This document shows positions 34,093 to 42,480 of a stretch of DNA of 54,485 bases, one piece after another. Each line of letters starts with the position of its first letter. Positions within the stretch are counted from its first letter, which is position 1. The notes beneath the pieces were generated by a model. That model ran no database searches and was not told the origin of the DNA. It saw only the letters and a program-made list of their open reading frames with translations. Position numbers and translations under genes: made by a program. Source of the stretch: Flavobacterium sp. (GTDB lineage Bacteria > Bacteroidota > Bacteroidia > Flavobacteriales > Flavobacteriaceae); assembly GCF_028689845.1 (NCBI RefSeq), contig NZ_JAQVCH010000015.1, positions 11,369-65,853 of the forward strand. The letters are read 5' to 3'.

Positions 34093-35067
34093 TTATTTAG
34101 CAAGTGCTAATTCAATTGCATTTTCAAATAATTCGGGTAAACTAATTCCAGCCGCATTGGCTTGTTGTGGTAAAATACTCTCCATGGTCAAACCCGGAAT
34201 CGTATTCATTTCTAACATAAAAGGTTCGTTATCCATAATGATAAATTCGCTTCTAGAAAAACCTTGCATTTTTAAAATTTGATAGGCTCTTTTGGCAATA
34301 TTTTCTATTTTTTCTTTTAATTCTATTGAAATCCGAGCAGGCGTTATTTCTTTCGACTTACCTAAATACTTTGCTTCATAATCAAAAAAATCATTTTCAG
34401 AAACAATTTCCGTAATCGGTAAAACGGTAATTTCACCTTTATAATTGATGACGCCAACGGAAACTTCAATTCCGTCTAAAAAACTTTCAATAAGTATTTC
34501 ATCATCCTCTAGGTAGGCTTTTTCAATCGCAGCCATCATTTCTTCGGATGTTTTAACTTTAGAAATTCCAAAACTTGAACCTGATTTATTAGGTTTTACA
34601 AAACAAGGGAGTCCAACTTTTTTAATAATATTTTCTACTTCAATAACATCGCCAAAATTTAAATAATACGAAATGGCTGATTTTATCCCGTAAGGTTTTA
34701 AGACAGAAAGCAAATCTCTTTTATTAAAGGTTAGGGCTGCTTGATAATAAGAACAACTGGTTTGTGGAATATTTAATAATTCAAGGTAAGCTTGCATCAA
34801 ACCGTCTTCGCCGGGAGTTCCGTGAATAGCATTAAAAACCACATCAAAATGAAGTATTTCACCATTTCGATTGACAGAAAAATCATTTTTATTGATATGA
34901 AATTCGCTTTTATCTTCTTCTACTAAAACCCATTTATCTTTAAATATATGGATGCAATAGCAATTATATTTAGTTTTGTCTATTGAATTGTAAACAACAG
35001 ATCCACTTGTTAACGAAATTTGAAATTCACTCGAATATCCGCCCATGATGATGGCAACATTTTTCAT
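34093..35067 (-). CDS. ddl: D-alanine--D-alanine ligase
   Basis: Ddl makes D-Ala-D-Ala for peptidoglycan precursors. The 324-aa ATP-grasp protein shows AIIMGGYSSEFQISLTSG (substrate Ser-Glu region), FNAIHGTPGEDGLMQAYL, PCFVKPNKSGSSFGI (ATP-binding loop), EVSVGVIN and NTIPGLTMESILPQQA near the C-terminus. The N-terminal MGG..SE and C-terminal MNTIPGLT motifs are diagnostic. It is transcribed with coaD, divergently from the PASTA protein gene. Confidence 0.96.
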   Translation of the reverse strand: MKNVAIIMGGYSSEFQISLTSGSVVYNSIDKTKYNCYCIHIFKDKWVLVEEDKSEFHINKNDFSVNRNGEILHFDVVFNAIHGTPGEDGLMQAYLELLNIPQTSCSYYQAALTFNKRDLLSVLKPYGIKSAISYYLNFGDVIEVENIIKKVGLPCFVKPNKSGSSFGISKVKTSEEMMAAIEKAYLEDDEILIESFLDGIEVSVGVINYKGEITVLPITEIVSENDFFDYEAKYLGKSKEITPARISIELKEKIENIAKRAYQILKMQGFSRSEFIIMDNEPFMLEMNTIPGLTMESILPQQANAAGISLPELFENAIELALAK

Positions 35068-35147
35068 TGTTTTGCGTTTGTTTAATTAGGTTTTACCATA
35101 ACAAATTTACATTTATTTATGGAAACAAAAAACGGTTTATAATTTTA

Positions 35148-35155
35148 TATCTTTG
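35148..35155 (+). promoter_or_regulatory. -7 box for PASTA-rluD
   Basis: TATCTTTG matches TAnnTTTG and lies 16 bases before the ATG at 35172, giving a leader of only about 10 bases. No clear TTG -33 box at 17-19 bases was seen. Confidence 0.5.
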
Positions 35156-35171
35156 TGCGAAATAAATAAAA

Positions 35172-35786
35172 ATGAGTTTAAGAAATTATCTAACCAGTAA
35201 AGTGTTTTTTCGTCAAATTATTTTGGCAACTTGTATTGTGTTTGCTTTAGCTTTTGTGTTTTTCAATATGCTTTCGTATTTTACAAAACACGGACAGGAA
35301 ATTACGGTCCCAGATTTAAGTAAAATGAGTGTTGAAAAAGCAGAGCAAACCTTAACTCAATTAAATTTAGATTATGTTTTATTAGATACCTTAGACTATT
35401 CTAAAGAATATTCGGCTTTTTCAATAGTAGAACAAGAACCAAAAAAAGGAGCGAAGGTTAAAGCCAATCGAAAAATTTATTTAAAATTAAATGCTGCCGG
35501 TTATACCTTCGTTGCATTGCCAAATTTAATTGAAAAAACATTTCGTCAAGCGGAGCCAACCTTAAAATCAATTGGTTTAGAAGTGGGTAAAGTTACCTAT
35601 AAACCCTATTTGGGAAAAGATATGGTTTTAGAAATGATTTATAAAGGAGCTCCTGTAAAACCTGGGACAAAGATTATGAAAACCTCTAAAATAGATTTGG
35701 TATTAGGTGATGGAAAAATTGCATTTGACCAAAATGAACTAGATAGCCTTATCCGCCAACAAGAATTGAAATCAACCCATGAATAA
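35172..35786 (+). CDS. PASTA-domain membrane protein
   Basis: The 204-aa protein has a short cytoplasmic N-terminus, one membrane helix (residues 15-37, ILATCIVFALAFVFFNML) and two PASTA domains in the periplasm: ITVPDLSKMSVEKAEQTLTQ (about 43-110) and VALPNLIEKTFRQAEPTLKS (about 115-184). There is no kinase or transpeptidase domain. PASTA domains bind peptidoglycan fragments or beta-lactams in other proteins. Its divergent neighbour ddl and its overlap of 8 bases with rluD suggest a small housekeeping operon. Confidence 0.9.
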   Translation: MSLRNYLTSKVFFRQIILATCIVFALAFVFFNMLSYFTKHGQEITVPDLSKMSVEKAEQTLTQLNLDYVLLDTLDYSKEYSAFSIVEQEPKKGAKVKANRKIYLKLNAAGYTFVALPNLIEKTFRQAEPTLKSIGLEVGKVTYKPYLGKDMVLEMIYKGAPVKPGTKIMKTSKIDLVLGDGKIAFDQNELDSLIRQQELKSTHE

Positions 35787-36819
35787 TAGTACTACGCACG
35801 AGCTCGATACCGACGACGAATTATATGAACACCATCGTTTTGAAGTTCCAAAAGGGCAATCGATGCTGCGAATTGATAAGTATTTAATGCAAGTGGTTGA
35901 AAACGCTACACGGAATAAAATTCAACAAGCGGCAGTTGCAGGAAATATTTTGGTTAATGAAGAGGCCGTAAAATCGAATTATAAAGTCAAACCTTTTGAT
36001 GTTATTCGCGTTTTAATGACTCATCCACCATTTGAATATTTGTTAGAACCTGAAAATATTCCGCTTGACGTGGTTTATGAAGACGACCAATTATTAATCG
36101 TCAATAAAGAAGCGGGTATGGTAGTTCATCCCGGACACGGAAATTATAGCGGTACGTTAGTGAATGCATTGGCCTATCACTTTGAGAACTTACCAATGAA
36201 TAGTTCGGAACGTCCAGGTTTAGTGCACCGAATAGACAAAAATACGACTGGTTTGTTGGTGGTGGCTAAAACCGATTTAGCAATGGCTTATTTAACCAAA
36301 CAATTTGCAAATAAAACTTCAGAAAGAGAATACATTGCTTTAGTTTGGGGAAATGTAGAAAACGATGAAGGAACTGTTGGAGGTTATATTGGCAGACACG
36401 TGAAAGACCGCATGCAAATGGCTGTTTTTGATGATGAAACAAAGGGCAAGCCTGCGGTGACACATTATAAAGTTTTAGAGCGATTGGGCTATGTTACGTT
36501 ATTAGCTTGTCGATTAGAAACAGGAAGAACGCATCAAATTAGAGCCCACATGAAACATATTGGTCATACGTTATTTAATGACGAACGGTATGGTGGACAT
36601 CATATTTTAAAAGGAACTACTTTTACAAAATACAAACAATTTGTCGAAAATTGCTTTAAAATACTGCCCAGACAAGCTCTGCATGCAAAAACACTAGGAT
36701 TTGAACATCCAATTACCAAAGAATTCATTCGATTTGATTCAGAAATTCCGTTGGATATGCAAGAATGTATTGAAAAATGGAGAAACTATTCTAAATCACA
36801 TGAAATAGAAGAAGAATAA
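35779..36819 (+). CDS. rluD: 23S rRNA pseudouridine synthase RluD-type
   Basis: The 346-aa enzyme isomerises uridines in helix 69 of 23S rRNA. An S4 domain (LRIDKYLMQVVENATRNKIQ, about 28-90) precedes the catalytic domain, with the active-site Asp in LVHRIDKNTTGLLVVAK (about residue 150) and the RTHQIRAHM motif (about 252-260). PPFEYLLEPENIPLDVVYED is the usual linker. The start lies within the last codons of the PASTA gene, so the two are translationally coupled. A terminator follows directly. Confidence 0.93.
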   Translation: MNNSTTHELDTDDELYEHHRFEVPKGQSMLRIDKYLMQVVENATRNKIQQAAVAGNILVNEEAVKSNYKVKPFDVIRVLMTHPPFEYLLEPENIPLDVVYEDDQLLIVNKEAGMVVHPGHGNYSGTLVNALAYHFENLPMNSSERPGLVHRIDKNTTGLLVVAKTDLAMAYLTKQFANKTSEREYIALVWGNVENDEGTVGGYIGRHVKDRMQMAVFDDETKGKPAVTHYKVLERLGYVTLLACRLETGRTHQIRAHMKHIGHTLFNDERYGGHHILKGTTFTKYKQFVENCFKILPRQALHAKTLGFEHPITKEFIRFDSEIPLDMQECIEKWRNYSKSHEIEEE

Positions 36820-36852
36820 AAAAAGTGACGTTTTAATGAACGTCACTTTTTT
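36819..36852. terminator. Bidirectional terminator after rluD
   Basis: AAAAAAGTGACGTT / AACGTCACTTTTTT is a 14-bp stem with loop TTAATG. It starts at the rluD stop codon and ends 9 bases before the stop of the convergent gene. Confidence 0.92.
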
Positions 36853-36861
36853 GTTTTTAAT

Positions 36862-38148
36862 TTATCCTCTTCGCATTGAATTTCCACCCGTTTGTTGTCT
36901 AGAATTAGTTTGGCTTCGACTCGCAGGTTGACTTCTTTCTACTCGTGTTGAATTGGAACTATTTACTCGAGGCTGTGAAGGAACAGATTGGTTGCTTTCT
37001 AACTGACTTTGTGAGCTTCGCGGATTACTTCGTGGCGACGAATAAGAAGAGCCACCATCACTTTTTACTGAATTTATTCGCGGTTTCGGACTGTTAGTCG
37101 ACAATTGACTAGAACTTGTTTCTCGCGGATAATTAGTTGCGAGAAATTCATTTTTTGGAGCTTGTTGTCTTGGTTTAGGTGCATTGTACACTGTTTCTAA
37201 ATTAGTTGTATTACCTCTAGGGCTTTGAGCTCTAGGTTGTGGCGATTCATCAACAATTGCTGAATTTCTAGGGTTTTCAGTTCTAGGTCTAGGCGAATTG
37301 TTTGTTGTAGTTACAATAGGATTTCTTGTTCCTGAAGTAGTAGAGCTACTGTAGGCATTTGCTCGCGTTGGTCTTGGAGTAGTCGAAGCTACTTGTGCTC
37401 TTGTTGAATTATCAGTTCTAGCTAAATCATGACGGTTTTGATATCCATTGTTTCTATTTTGGAAAGAACGATTTGGATGCATTCTCTCATAACCATTTGC
37501 CCGATAAGTTTGATGCATGGCGATTGCATAAGTATTTCTTCGGTGATTCACATAATGACAAGTATTATTGTAATTTACATAATAATTAATGTGCGAATGG
37601 TATCTAAAATAAGGATAAGGATTCCATGCATAATAAAAAGTTGGATAATAATTCCAATACCACGGCGAATAATACGGACGGTAATAATTTACCCAAAAGG
37701 TGTTATAAATTACTGGTGTATAATGATAACTTGGCTCATAAATATAGTTTGCACCATACATATATACATCGCCTACAATTTGAACTTGAAGTTTGTTGTT
37801 TTGTCCTCGTTCTACTTCTATAGTAGCCACATCTTGAAATAAATCTCTGCCTAAAACAGCTTGGATTATAATTAAATGTGATCTATTTTCAACTGATTCG
37901 ATAACGCGTAAATAATCTACTTGATTATCATTATTCAAATCTAAATTAGAGAGCTGGATTTCTGGATCATTTAATCTTCTTTCAAAATCTTCTAAAGTTG
38001 ACGATTCTCCAAAAATAGTAGCCATGGCTCGTAAATCCAAGTTATCGCTAATATCAACCGAATTAGCAATCACAGTAGTTTTAGTTTGAGCTTGCATCAT
38101 CATCATTCCGAAAAACAGAATAAAGAATAGGTTTAATTTCGTTTTCAT
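36862..38148 (-). CDS. Secreted low-complexity protein, 428 aa
   Basis: A signal peptide (MKTKLNLFFILFFGMMMMQAQ) leads a conserved N-terminal domain (25-128) that contains LDLNNDNQVDYLRV at 69-82, an EF-hand/dockerin-like calcium loop (DxNxDxxxD). Residues 131-200 are very rich in Y, W, P and H (YYRPYYSPWYWNYYP). Residues 215-428 are S/N/R/T/P low complexity with a recurrent (S/A)P(R/K)PR motif at about 8 sites. Function is unknown; a basic tail that contacts cell-surface polyanions is speculation. No homologous family is recognised beyond Bacteroidota hypothetical proteins. Confidence 0.8.
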   Translation of the reverse strand: MKTKLNLFFILFFGMMMMQAQTKTTVIANSVDISDNLDLRAMATIFGESSTLEDFERRLNDPEIQLSNLDLNNDNQVDYLRVIESVENRSHLIIIQAVLGRDLFQDVATIEVERGQNNKLQVQIVGDVYMYGANYIYEPSYHYTPVIYNTFWVNYYRPYYSPWYWNYYPTFYYAWNPYPYFRYHSHINYYVNYNNTCHYVNHRRNTYAIAMHQTYRANGYERMHPNRSFQNRNNGYQNRHDLARTDNSTRAQVASTTPRPTRANAYSSSTTSGTRNPIVTTTNNSPRPRTENPRNSAIVDESPQPRAQSPRGNTTNLETVYNAPKPRQQAPKNEFLATNYPRETSSSQLSTNSPKPRINSVKSDGGSSYSSPRSNPRSSQSQLESNQSVPSQPRVNSSNSTRVERSQPASRSQTNSRQQTGGNSMRRG

Positions 38149-38251
38149 AATGTTTTGATTTAAATAGATTAATCACTTTATAATACTTCAAACAATAGTT
38201 GTGCCACTTTTTTGGTTTTCTAAAATTGTGATTTATTTATCAACTAAATTC

Positions 38252-38280
38252 TTGTTAAAATAAATAATTATTTATATTTG
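38252..38280 (+). promoter_or_regulatory. Promoter of the BNR-repeat lipoprotein gene
   Basis: TTG (38252-38254), 18 bases, then TATATTTG (38273-38280). The ATG at 38299 follows after 18 bases. The box overlaps a TTG codon at 38278, which shows that this codon cannot be the start. Confidence 0.65.
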
Positions 38281-38298
38281 TCGAAATTTTATAACAAA

Positions 38299-39363
38299 AT
38301 GCGAAGAATTTGTGAAATCTTATTACTTGTTCTTTTAATCTCTTGTAAGCAAGAAGAAAAAAAGATTAATACCAATAAGCGACTTCCATTTACGGGTGTT
38401 GTTTCAGAGACATTGTTTGTAGATAGCATGAGTGTTAGAGCCATTAGTTTAGATAATAATAAAGTTTGGTTTGCAACAGATAAGGGAAAATATGGTTTCT
38501 GTCGATTTGATAAATCTAAAAATTATACCAATCAAATTTTATTTGATAGTATTAAACCTCACTTCAGAGGAATAGCTCAAAATAAAGCCTCATTATTTTT
38601 AGTAAGTACAGAAAAACCAGCGGTAATTTATAAGGTAGATAAAAATAATCATTCGGTTACCAAAATTTTTGAAGATAAAAATCCAAATGCTTTTTATAAC
38701 GGTATTCAATTTTGGAATGAATTTGAAGGAATAGCCATGGGCGACCCACAAAATGGCTGTTTAACCGTTGTTATTACTCGAGATAAAGGACAAACATGGG
38801 AAAAAGTAGATTGCTCTAACCTACCAAAAATGGAAACTGGTGAGGCAAGTTTTGCTGCTAGTAATAGTTCACTCATCGTAAAAGGTAATTTGACATGGAT
38901 TTTAACTGGTGGAACAAAAGCGAGGGTATTTTATTCGGCTGATAAAGGAAGAAATTGGTCAGCTTATGATACGCCTATAACGCAAGGTAAACCAATGGCG
39001 GGTATATTTTCGGCAGACTTTTATAATGATTCGATAGGGATTATTGCGGGTGGTGATTATGAAAATCAACACGATAACTCTAAGAATAAAGCACTAACCA
39101 TTAATAGTGGTCAATCGTGGAGTTTATTGGCGGATGGTCAAGGTTTTGGATATAGTTCATGTATCCAATTTGTGCCTGAATGTGGCGGAATTTTAATTGT
39201 AAGTGTTGGTCCGCAAGGCATCTATTTTTCAGATGATATTGGTAGTTTTTGGAAAAAAATCAGCAATGATACCGATTTACACACACTTCGATTCATCGAT
39301 AAAAAAACAGCGATTGCGGCAGGAAAAAATAAAATTGTAAAGTTGAAATTTACAACGGATTAA
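38299..39363 (+). CDS. BNR/Asp-box repeat beta-propeller lipoprotein
   Basis: The lipobox LLLVLLISCKQ (Cys about residue 16) marks a lipoprotein. The 354-aa product carries Asp-box signatures of sialidase-type or photosynthesis-stability-factor-type propellers: TRDKGQTWEKV, YSADKGRNWSAYD, TINSGQSWSLLAD and FSDDIGSFWKKI (S/TxDxGxxW), spaced by about 55-60 residues. Relatives are annotated as oxidoreductases or YCF48-like proteins, without evidence of a catalytic site here. Its stop overlaps the stop of the convergent gene by 4 bases. Confidence 0.85.
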   Translation: MRRICEILLLVLLISCKQEEKKINTNKRLPFTGVVSETLFVDSMSVRAISLDNNKVWFATDKGKYGFCRFDKSKNYTNQILFDSIKPHFRGIAQNKASLFLVSTEKPAVIYKVDKNNHSVTKIFEDKNPNAFYNGIQFWNEFEGIAMGDPQNGCLTVVITRDKGQTWEKVDCSNLPKMETGEASFAASNSSLIVKGNLTWILTGGTKARVFYSADKGRNWSAYDTPITQGKPMAGIFSADFYNDSIGIIAGGDYENQHDNSKNKALTINSGQSWSLLADGQGFGYSSCIQFVPECGGILIVSVGPQGIYFSDDIGSFWKKISNDTDLHTLRFIDKKTAIAAGKNKIVKLKFTTD

Positions 39364-39815
39364 TTTTTTGGCCCTGGTCGTGAACTTCTAAATTGTTTCA
39401 ATAAATCTTTTCTAAATTGTTCTTCTGCTTTATGCAGTTTCACAATTTTTTGAGCACTTAAAACTAACTTTAAGTTTTGATTGAACTTTTTTCTTAATTG
39501 GTATAATTCATCTTCCGTTTTTTCCATTTGTGCCAATAATTGATTGGCTTCATTCTCTGATAGTTTTCCCATATCGGTTTCAATACGATTCATATAGGAT
39601 TTCATTTTTTCATGCTGCAATTCAAATTGTTTGTCTTCAAAAGCATTATAAATAGGCCAGAATTTCTCTGCTTCATCTGGAGTTAACGCCAATTCATCAG
39701 AGATAAAAGCAATTTTTAGTGCTTTAATTCGGTCACGTTTTCCTTGTTTAGGTTGAGCAAAACTAACCGATGAACATAGAAATAGGAGTAAGGTAAAATT
39801 TAAAATATGTTTCAT
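39360..39815 (-). CDS. Periplasmic Spy/CpxP-like helical protein
   Basis: A signal peptide (MKHILNFTLLLFLCSSVSFAQ) is followed by about 130 residues of almost pure helix, with LALTPDEAEKFWPIYNAF (an LTxxQ-like motif) and LLAQMEKTEDELYQLRKKFNQ. The pattern is that of small periplasmic proteins in ECF operons (Spy/CpxP/CnrX-type sensors) that bind metals, misfolded proteins or an anti-sigma factor. It follows the anti-sigma-like gene by 5 bp and ends the operon; it is convergent with the lipoprotein gene. Confidence 0.78.
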   Translation of the reverse strand: MKHILNFTLLLFLCSSVSFAQPKQGKRDRIKALKIAFISDELALTPDEAEKFWPIYNAFEDKQFELQHEKMKSYMNRIETDMGKLSENEANQLLAQMEKTEDELYQLRKKFNQNLKLVLSAQKIVKLHKAEEQFRKDLLKQFRSSRPGPKN

Positions 39816-39820
39816 GTTTT

Positions 39821-40240
39821 TTAATCTATAAGATAATATTCAATGGATTCTGTTTGTATTAAATAATTCTCAATATTTTCCGATTTTAAATCGGTTTGCA
39901 CTTGCATGGCTTGAATGTCGTCAAAACTTAATTCAGAAATAATTGCCTCTGAAGTAATGGATGGATGAGCGTTTACATAATATTCTATTTCATCTGAAGT
40001 TGGCAATGCCAAAGTTGAATCAATGAAATGATTGTAAATTGGTAAACTTATACTAAAAATTAGAACTGCTGCAGCTATCCAATACCATTTTGTTTTTGAA
40101 GAATAGATGGAAATTACCTTTGGCTCTATATCTTTTTCAAGTTTTTCAAAAAGTTTGCTTTCAAACGATTCAAAATAACCATCGGGTTCTTTAAAACCTG
40201 GTTTTATTTTTGGATTTGTATCTAGTTGAAATGGTTTCAT
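39821..40240 (-). CDS. Anti-sigma-factor-like single-pass membrane protein
   Basis: The 139-aa protein has a cytoplasmic N-terminus of about 50 residues (PGFKEPDGYFESFESKLFEKLE), one membrane helix (WYWIAAAVLIFSISLPIYNHF, about 52-72) and a periplasmic tail of acidic repeats (DEIEYYVNAHPSI, DDIQAMQ). This topology, 30 bp downstream of an ECF sigma gene, is what is expected for its anti-sigma factor. No zinc His-x3-Cys-x2-Cys motif is present. Identity as anti-sigma is inferred from context and topology only. Confidence 0.75.
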   Translation of the reverse strand: MKPFQLDTNPKIKPGFKEPDGYFESFESKLFEKLEKDIEPKVISIYSSKTKWYWIAAAVLIFSISLPIYNHFIDSTLALPTSDEIEYYVNAHPSITSEAIISELSFDDIQAMQVQTDLKSENIENYLIQTESIEYYLID

Positions 40241-40270
40241 ATTATTTAGACTACTATTTGTAAGTTTAGT

Positions 40271-40813
40271 TTAATCTTCTTTTAAATATTCCTCAATTTT
40301 TTTTGTGGCTATATGATAAGAGGCTTTTAAAGCACCAACAGAAGTTGCCAACAAAACAGCCAATTCTTCATATTTTATTTCTTCAAAATACCGCATTTTA
40401 AACACCAATTGTTGCTTTTCTGGTAGTTTTGCAATGGCTTTTTGTAATTTGTATTGAATTTCGTCCCCTTCAAAATAAACATCGGCATGTAATTTTTCTA
40501 CTTTTTGTTGTAAATATGCTTCTGACGAAACATGATTTGTTTTGGCTCTTTGCTGAATAAATGTTATCGCTTCATTCGTTGCAATTCGATAAATCCACGA
40601 AAATAATTTGCTATCTCCTTTAAAACCATTCAAATTACGAAAAACTTTAATAAAAGTATTTTGCAAAACATCATCCGCATCATCATGATTTAATACAATT
40701 GTTCGGATATGATAGTATAATGGCTTTTGATAATCTTGCACTAATTTTTTAAACGCAGTTTGTTGCGTTGAGGGATTTAATAAGGAATCAATAAAAACTT
40801 TTTCGTTTTCCAA
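40271..40813 (-). CDS. RNA polymerase ECF-family sigma factor
   Basis: The 180-aa product shows sigma region 2 (HDDADDVLQNTFIKVFRNL, SKLFSWIYRIATNEAITF) and region 4 (LPEKQQLVFKMRYFEEIKYE, helix-turn-helix to HIATKKIEEYL), with no region 1 or 3: ECF-type. The start is TTG 40813; an upstream ATT is the only in-frame alternative near. A perfect palindrome, CAAAACA-A-TGTTTTG (40811-40825), covers the start codon. With the two downstream genes it forms a sigma/anti-sigma/periplasmic-sensor operon. Confidence 0.92.
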   Translation of the reverse strand: MENEKVFIDSLLNPSTQQTAFKKLVQDYQKPLYYHIRTIVLNHDDADDVLQNTFIKVFRNLNGFKGDSKLFSWIYRIATNEAITFIQQRAKTNHVSSEAYLQQKVEKLHADVYFEGDEIQYKLQKAIAKLPEKQQLVFKMRYFEEIKYEELAVLLATSVGALKASYHIATKKIEEYLKED

Positions 40814-40825
40814 AACAATGTTTTG
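40811..40825. promoter_or_regulatory. Palindrome over the sigma-factor start codon
   Basis: CAAAACA and TGTTTTG are separated by one A: a perfect 7-bp half-site. It includes the TTG start codon of the ECF gene. It could be an operator, or an RNA hairpin that controls translation; neither is proven. Confidence 0.45.
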
Positions 40826-40897
40826 TAGTTAGACTATTAAATTGAAAATAGGTTTAATTACGATACCTATAAATTTAAAGAATACGAAAACATTCTA

Positions 40898-41977
40898 TTA
40901 TTCTACCAATTCCTCCGTAGGAAGAGGTATGGTTTGAGGAATGTTTTTAGGTTTTTCAATGGCTTTTCCCACTGGAATATAAACTTCTGTAACCCATTGC
41001 GAAGGGTTTTTAACTGAAGTTCTACTTTTTGTATATACTTCACGATAATTTCCAGCAGGATTTATCTCTAAGTTATTTTTCTTTAAAAAAGCTAATCCTT
41101 TTTCCCATGCCTCGTTGGAATGTGAATAATCACCGTTTAAAATTATTTTTAAGGCTTGATGAGGCATAATACTATCAACCGTAATTTCGCTTTCAGGAGT
41201 TGTAAATATTTTATCCTTTAAAGGTAAACCTAATGCATATTTCAAAATCGGATTTGATTGTTTATAGCCTTCAAAAATTGCAAATGGATTTCCGAATGTA
41301 GTTAGGTCATTCTCTTTAACAAATTGTAAAATAAGTGGCATCTCTTTTTGAAGTTTTAAATTAAAATCTTCTAATTTAGAATGAGATTTTCTTTTGATAT
41401 AGTAGGTTTTATTGACAGACACAACTTGTTCTATCGAAATGGCGTACGTGTTGATTTCTTTGGTTAAAACCACCTCTAATTTGGCTAAACTTTTCTGAAA
41501 ATTAGTTTTTAATTGGTTTTCAATTCCACCATTAAAAAAAGAAAATAATTTACCCGAAAAATCCTGTTTGCCGTTACAGTTCCAACGTACTTTAGTCCCG
41601 CCAGCAGTATCTTTAAAGGTAATATTGGAGTCAGAAAGATTTCCGTTCCAATTTATTTTTAAAGCAATACTGTCATTTTCTTTTAAATATATCGTTTTAA
41701 TTTCTCCTTCGTTTAAACCATTTTCCCAACTAAAAAAACTACCCATTCCAGTAGTTTTAGAAGGGTAAGAGTACTTTATAGCACTAGAATCACTTTTGAA
41801 CCGACAAAAATCTTCCCAGTTTTTATAATCGTTTACATATTCAAAAAGAGTGGCTTTGTTTAATGCAATAACTTTGCTTTCGCTAATGTTGTATTTTCCA
41901 TCTTTGGTTGCAATAAATACAAACAAGGCTAGTGAACCTAAGATGATTAATAAGAATATATATTTTAAAATTCTCAT
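40898..41977 (-). CDS. SRPBCC-GyrI-like membrane-anchored protein, 359 aa
   Basis: One N-terminal membrane helix (YIFLLIILGSLALFVFIATK) precedes two domains: an SRPBCC/polyketide-cyclase-like part (ALNKATLFEYVNDYKNWEDF to NFQKSLAKLEVVL, about 25-170) and a GyrI/AraC-effector-binding-like part from about 175 (VDSIMPHQALKIILNGDYSH, TEVYIPV). Such fusions are known in Bacteroidota and are thought to bind small hydrophobic ligands; the ligand is unknown. The gene stands alone, 84 bp beyond the ECF start. Confidence 0.82.
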   Translation of the reverse strand: MRILKYIFLLIILGSLALFVFIATKDGKYNISESKVIALNKATLFEYVNDYKNWEDFCRFKSDSSAIKYSYPSKTTGMGSFFSWENGLNEGEIKTIYLKENDSIALKINWNGNLSDSNITFKDTAGGTKVRWNCNGKQDFSGKLFSFFNGGIENQLKTNFQKSLAKLEVVLTKEINTYAISIEQVVSVNKTYYIKRKSHSKLEDFNLKLQKEMPLILQFVKENDLTTFGNPFAIFEGYKQSNPILKYALGLPLKDKIFTTPESEITVDSIMPHQALKIILNGDYSHSNEAWEKGLAFLKKNNLEINPAGNYREVYTKSRTSVKNPSQWVTEVYIPVGKAIEKPKNIPQTIPLPTEELVE

Positions 41978-42190
41978 AGTATAATTAGAAATGTCTAGGG
42001 TAAAGGTATAAAATAAATTGAAATTTTTTCAAATTGCAAAATATTAAATTGTACTCCAAATAAAATAGCGTAACAATTTGTTTTTCAATTATTTAATTTT
42101 TTTAAAATGTGTGATTAGGATTGCTGTAAAATGGTCTTGAAATGTGTTTTTTATTTATCAAAAAATAATGAGAATGGGATAATAGCCACT

Positions 42191-42379
42191 TTATTTTTTT
42201 AAATAAATTTTAATTACAAAAAGCATTATAATAAAAATAATAAATCCAATTAATACTTTAAAACTTCCTTGATAATGAAGGCGATGCAGAGCAAGGTCTT
42301 TTCGATATACATAAATCATAATTAAAATGAAAATAATTACAAAAATAGCAGCAAAAAGCATTTGACCTGAAGTAAACAT
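42191..42379 (-). CDS. Small conserved two-helix membrane protein, 62 aa
   Basis: I start at ATG 42379 (MFTSGQMLFAAIFVIIFILI). Two membrane helices (about 8-27 and 41-59) flank a basic loop YRKDLALHRLHYQG, so both termini should be outside and the loop inside. Near-identical small proteins are common in Flavobacteriaceae, which supports it as a real gene; I know of no function. It stands alone, with a 213-bp AT-rich gap on its right before the SRPBCC-GyrI gene to the left. Confidence 0.72.
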   Translation of the reverse strand: MFTSGQMLFAAIFVIIFILIMIYVYRKDLALHRLHYQGSFKVLIGFIIFIIMLFVIKIYLKK

Positions 42380-42480
42380 AATAGAAATAATTTTCAACAA
42401 AAATAGTTAATTGTTTTTGAATAGTGGTTGGTAAACTTGAATAACAATAGGCTATTTTTACTTTTTTAAAATTTGTAAAA

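Noticed and set aside
37429..37842. Plus-strand open frame opposite the low-complexity protein
   Set aside because: Ile-rich translation is the antisense of a Y/N/W-rich repeat region; no start signal.
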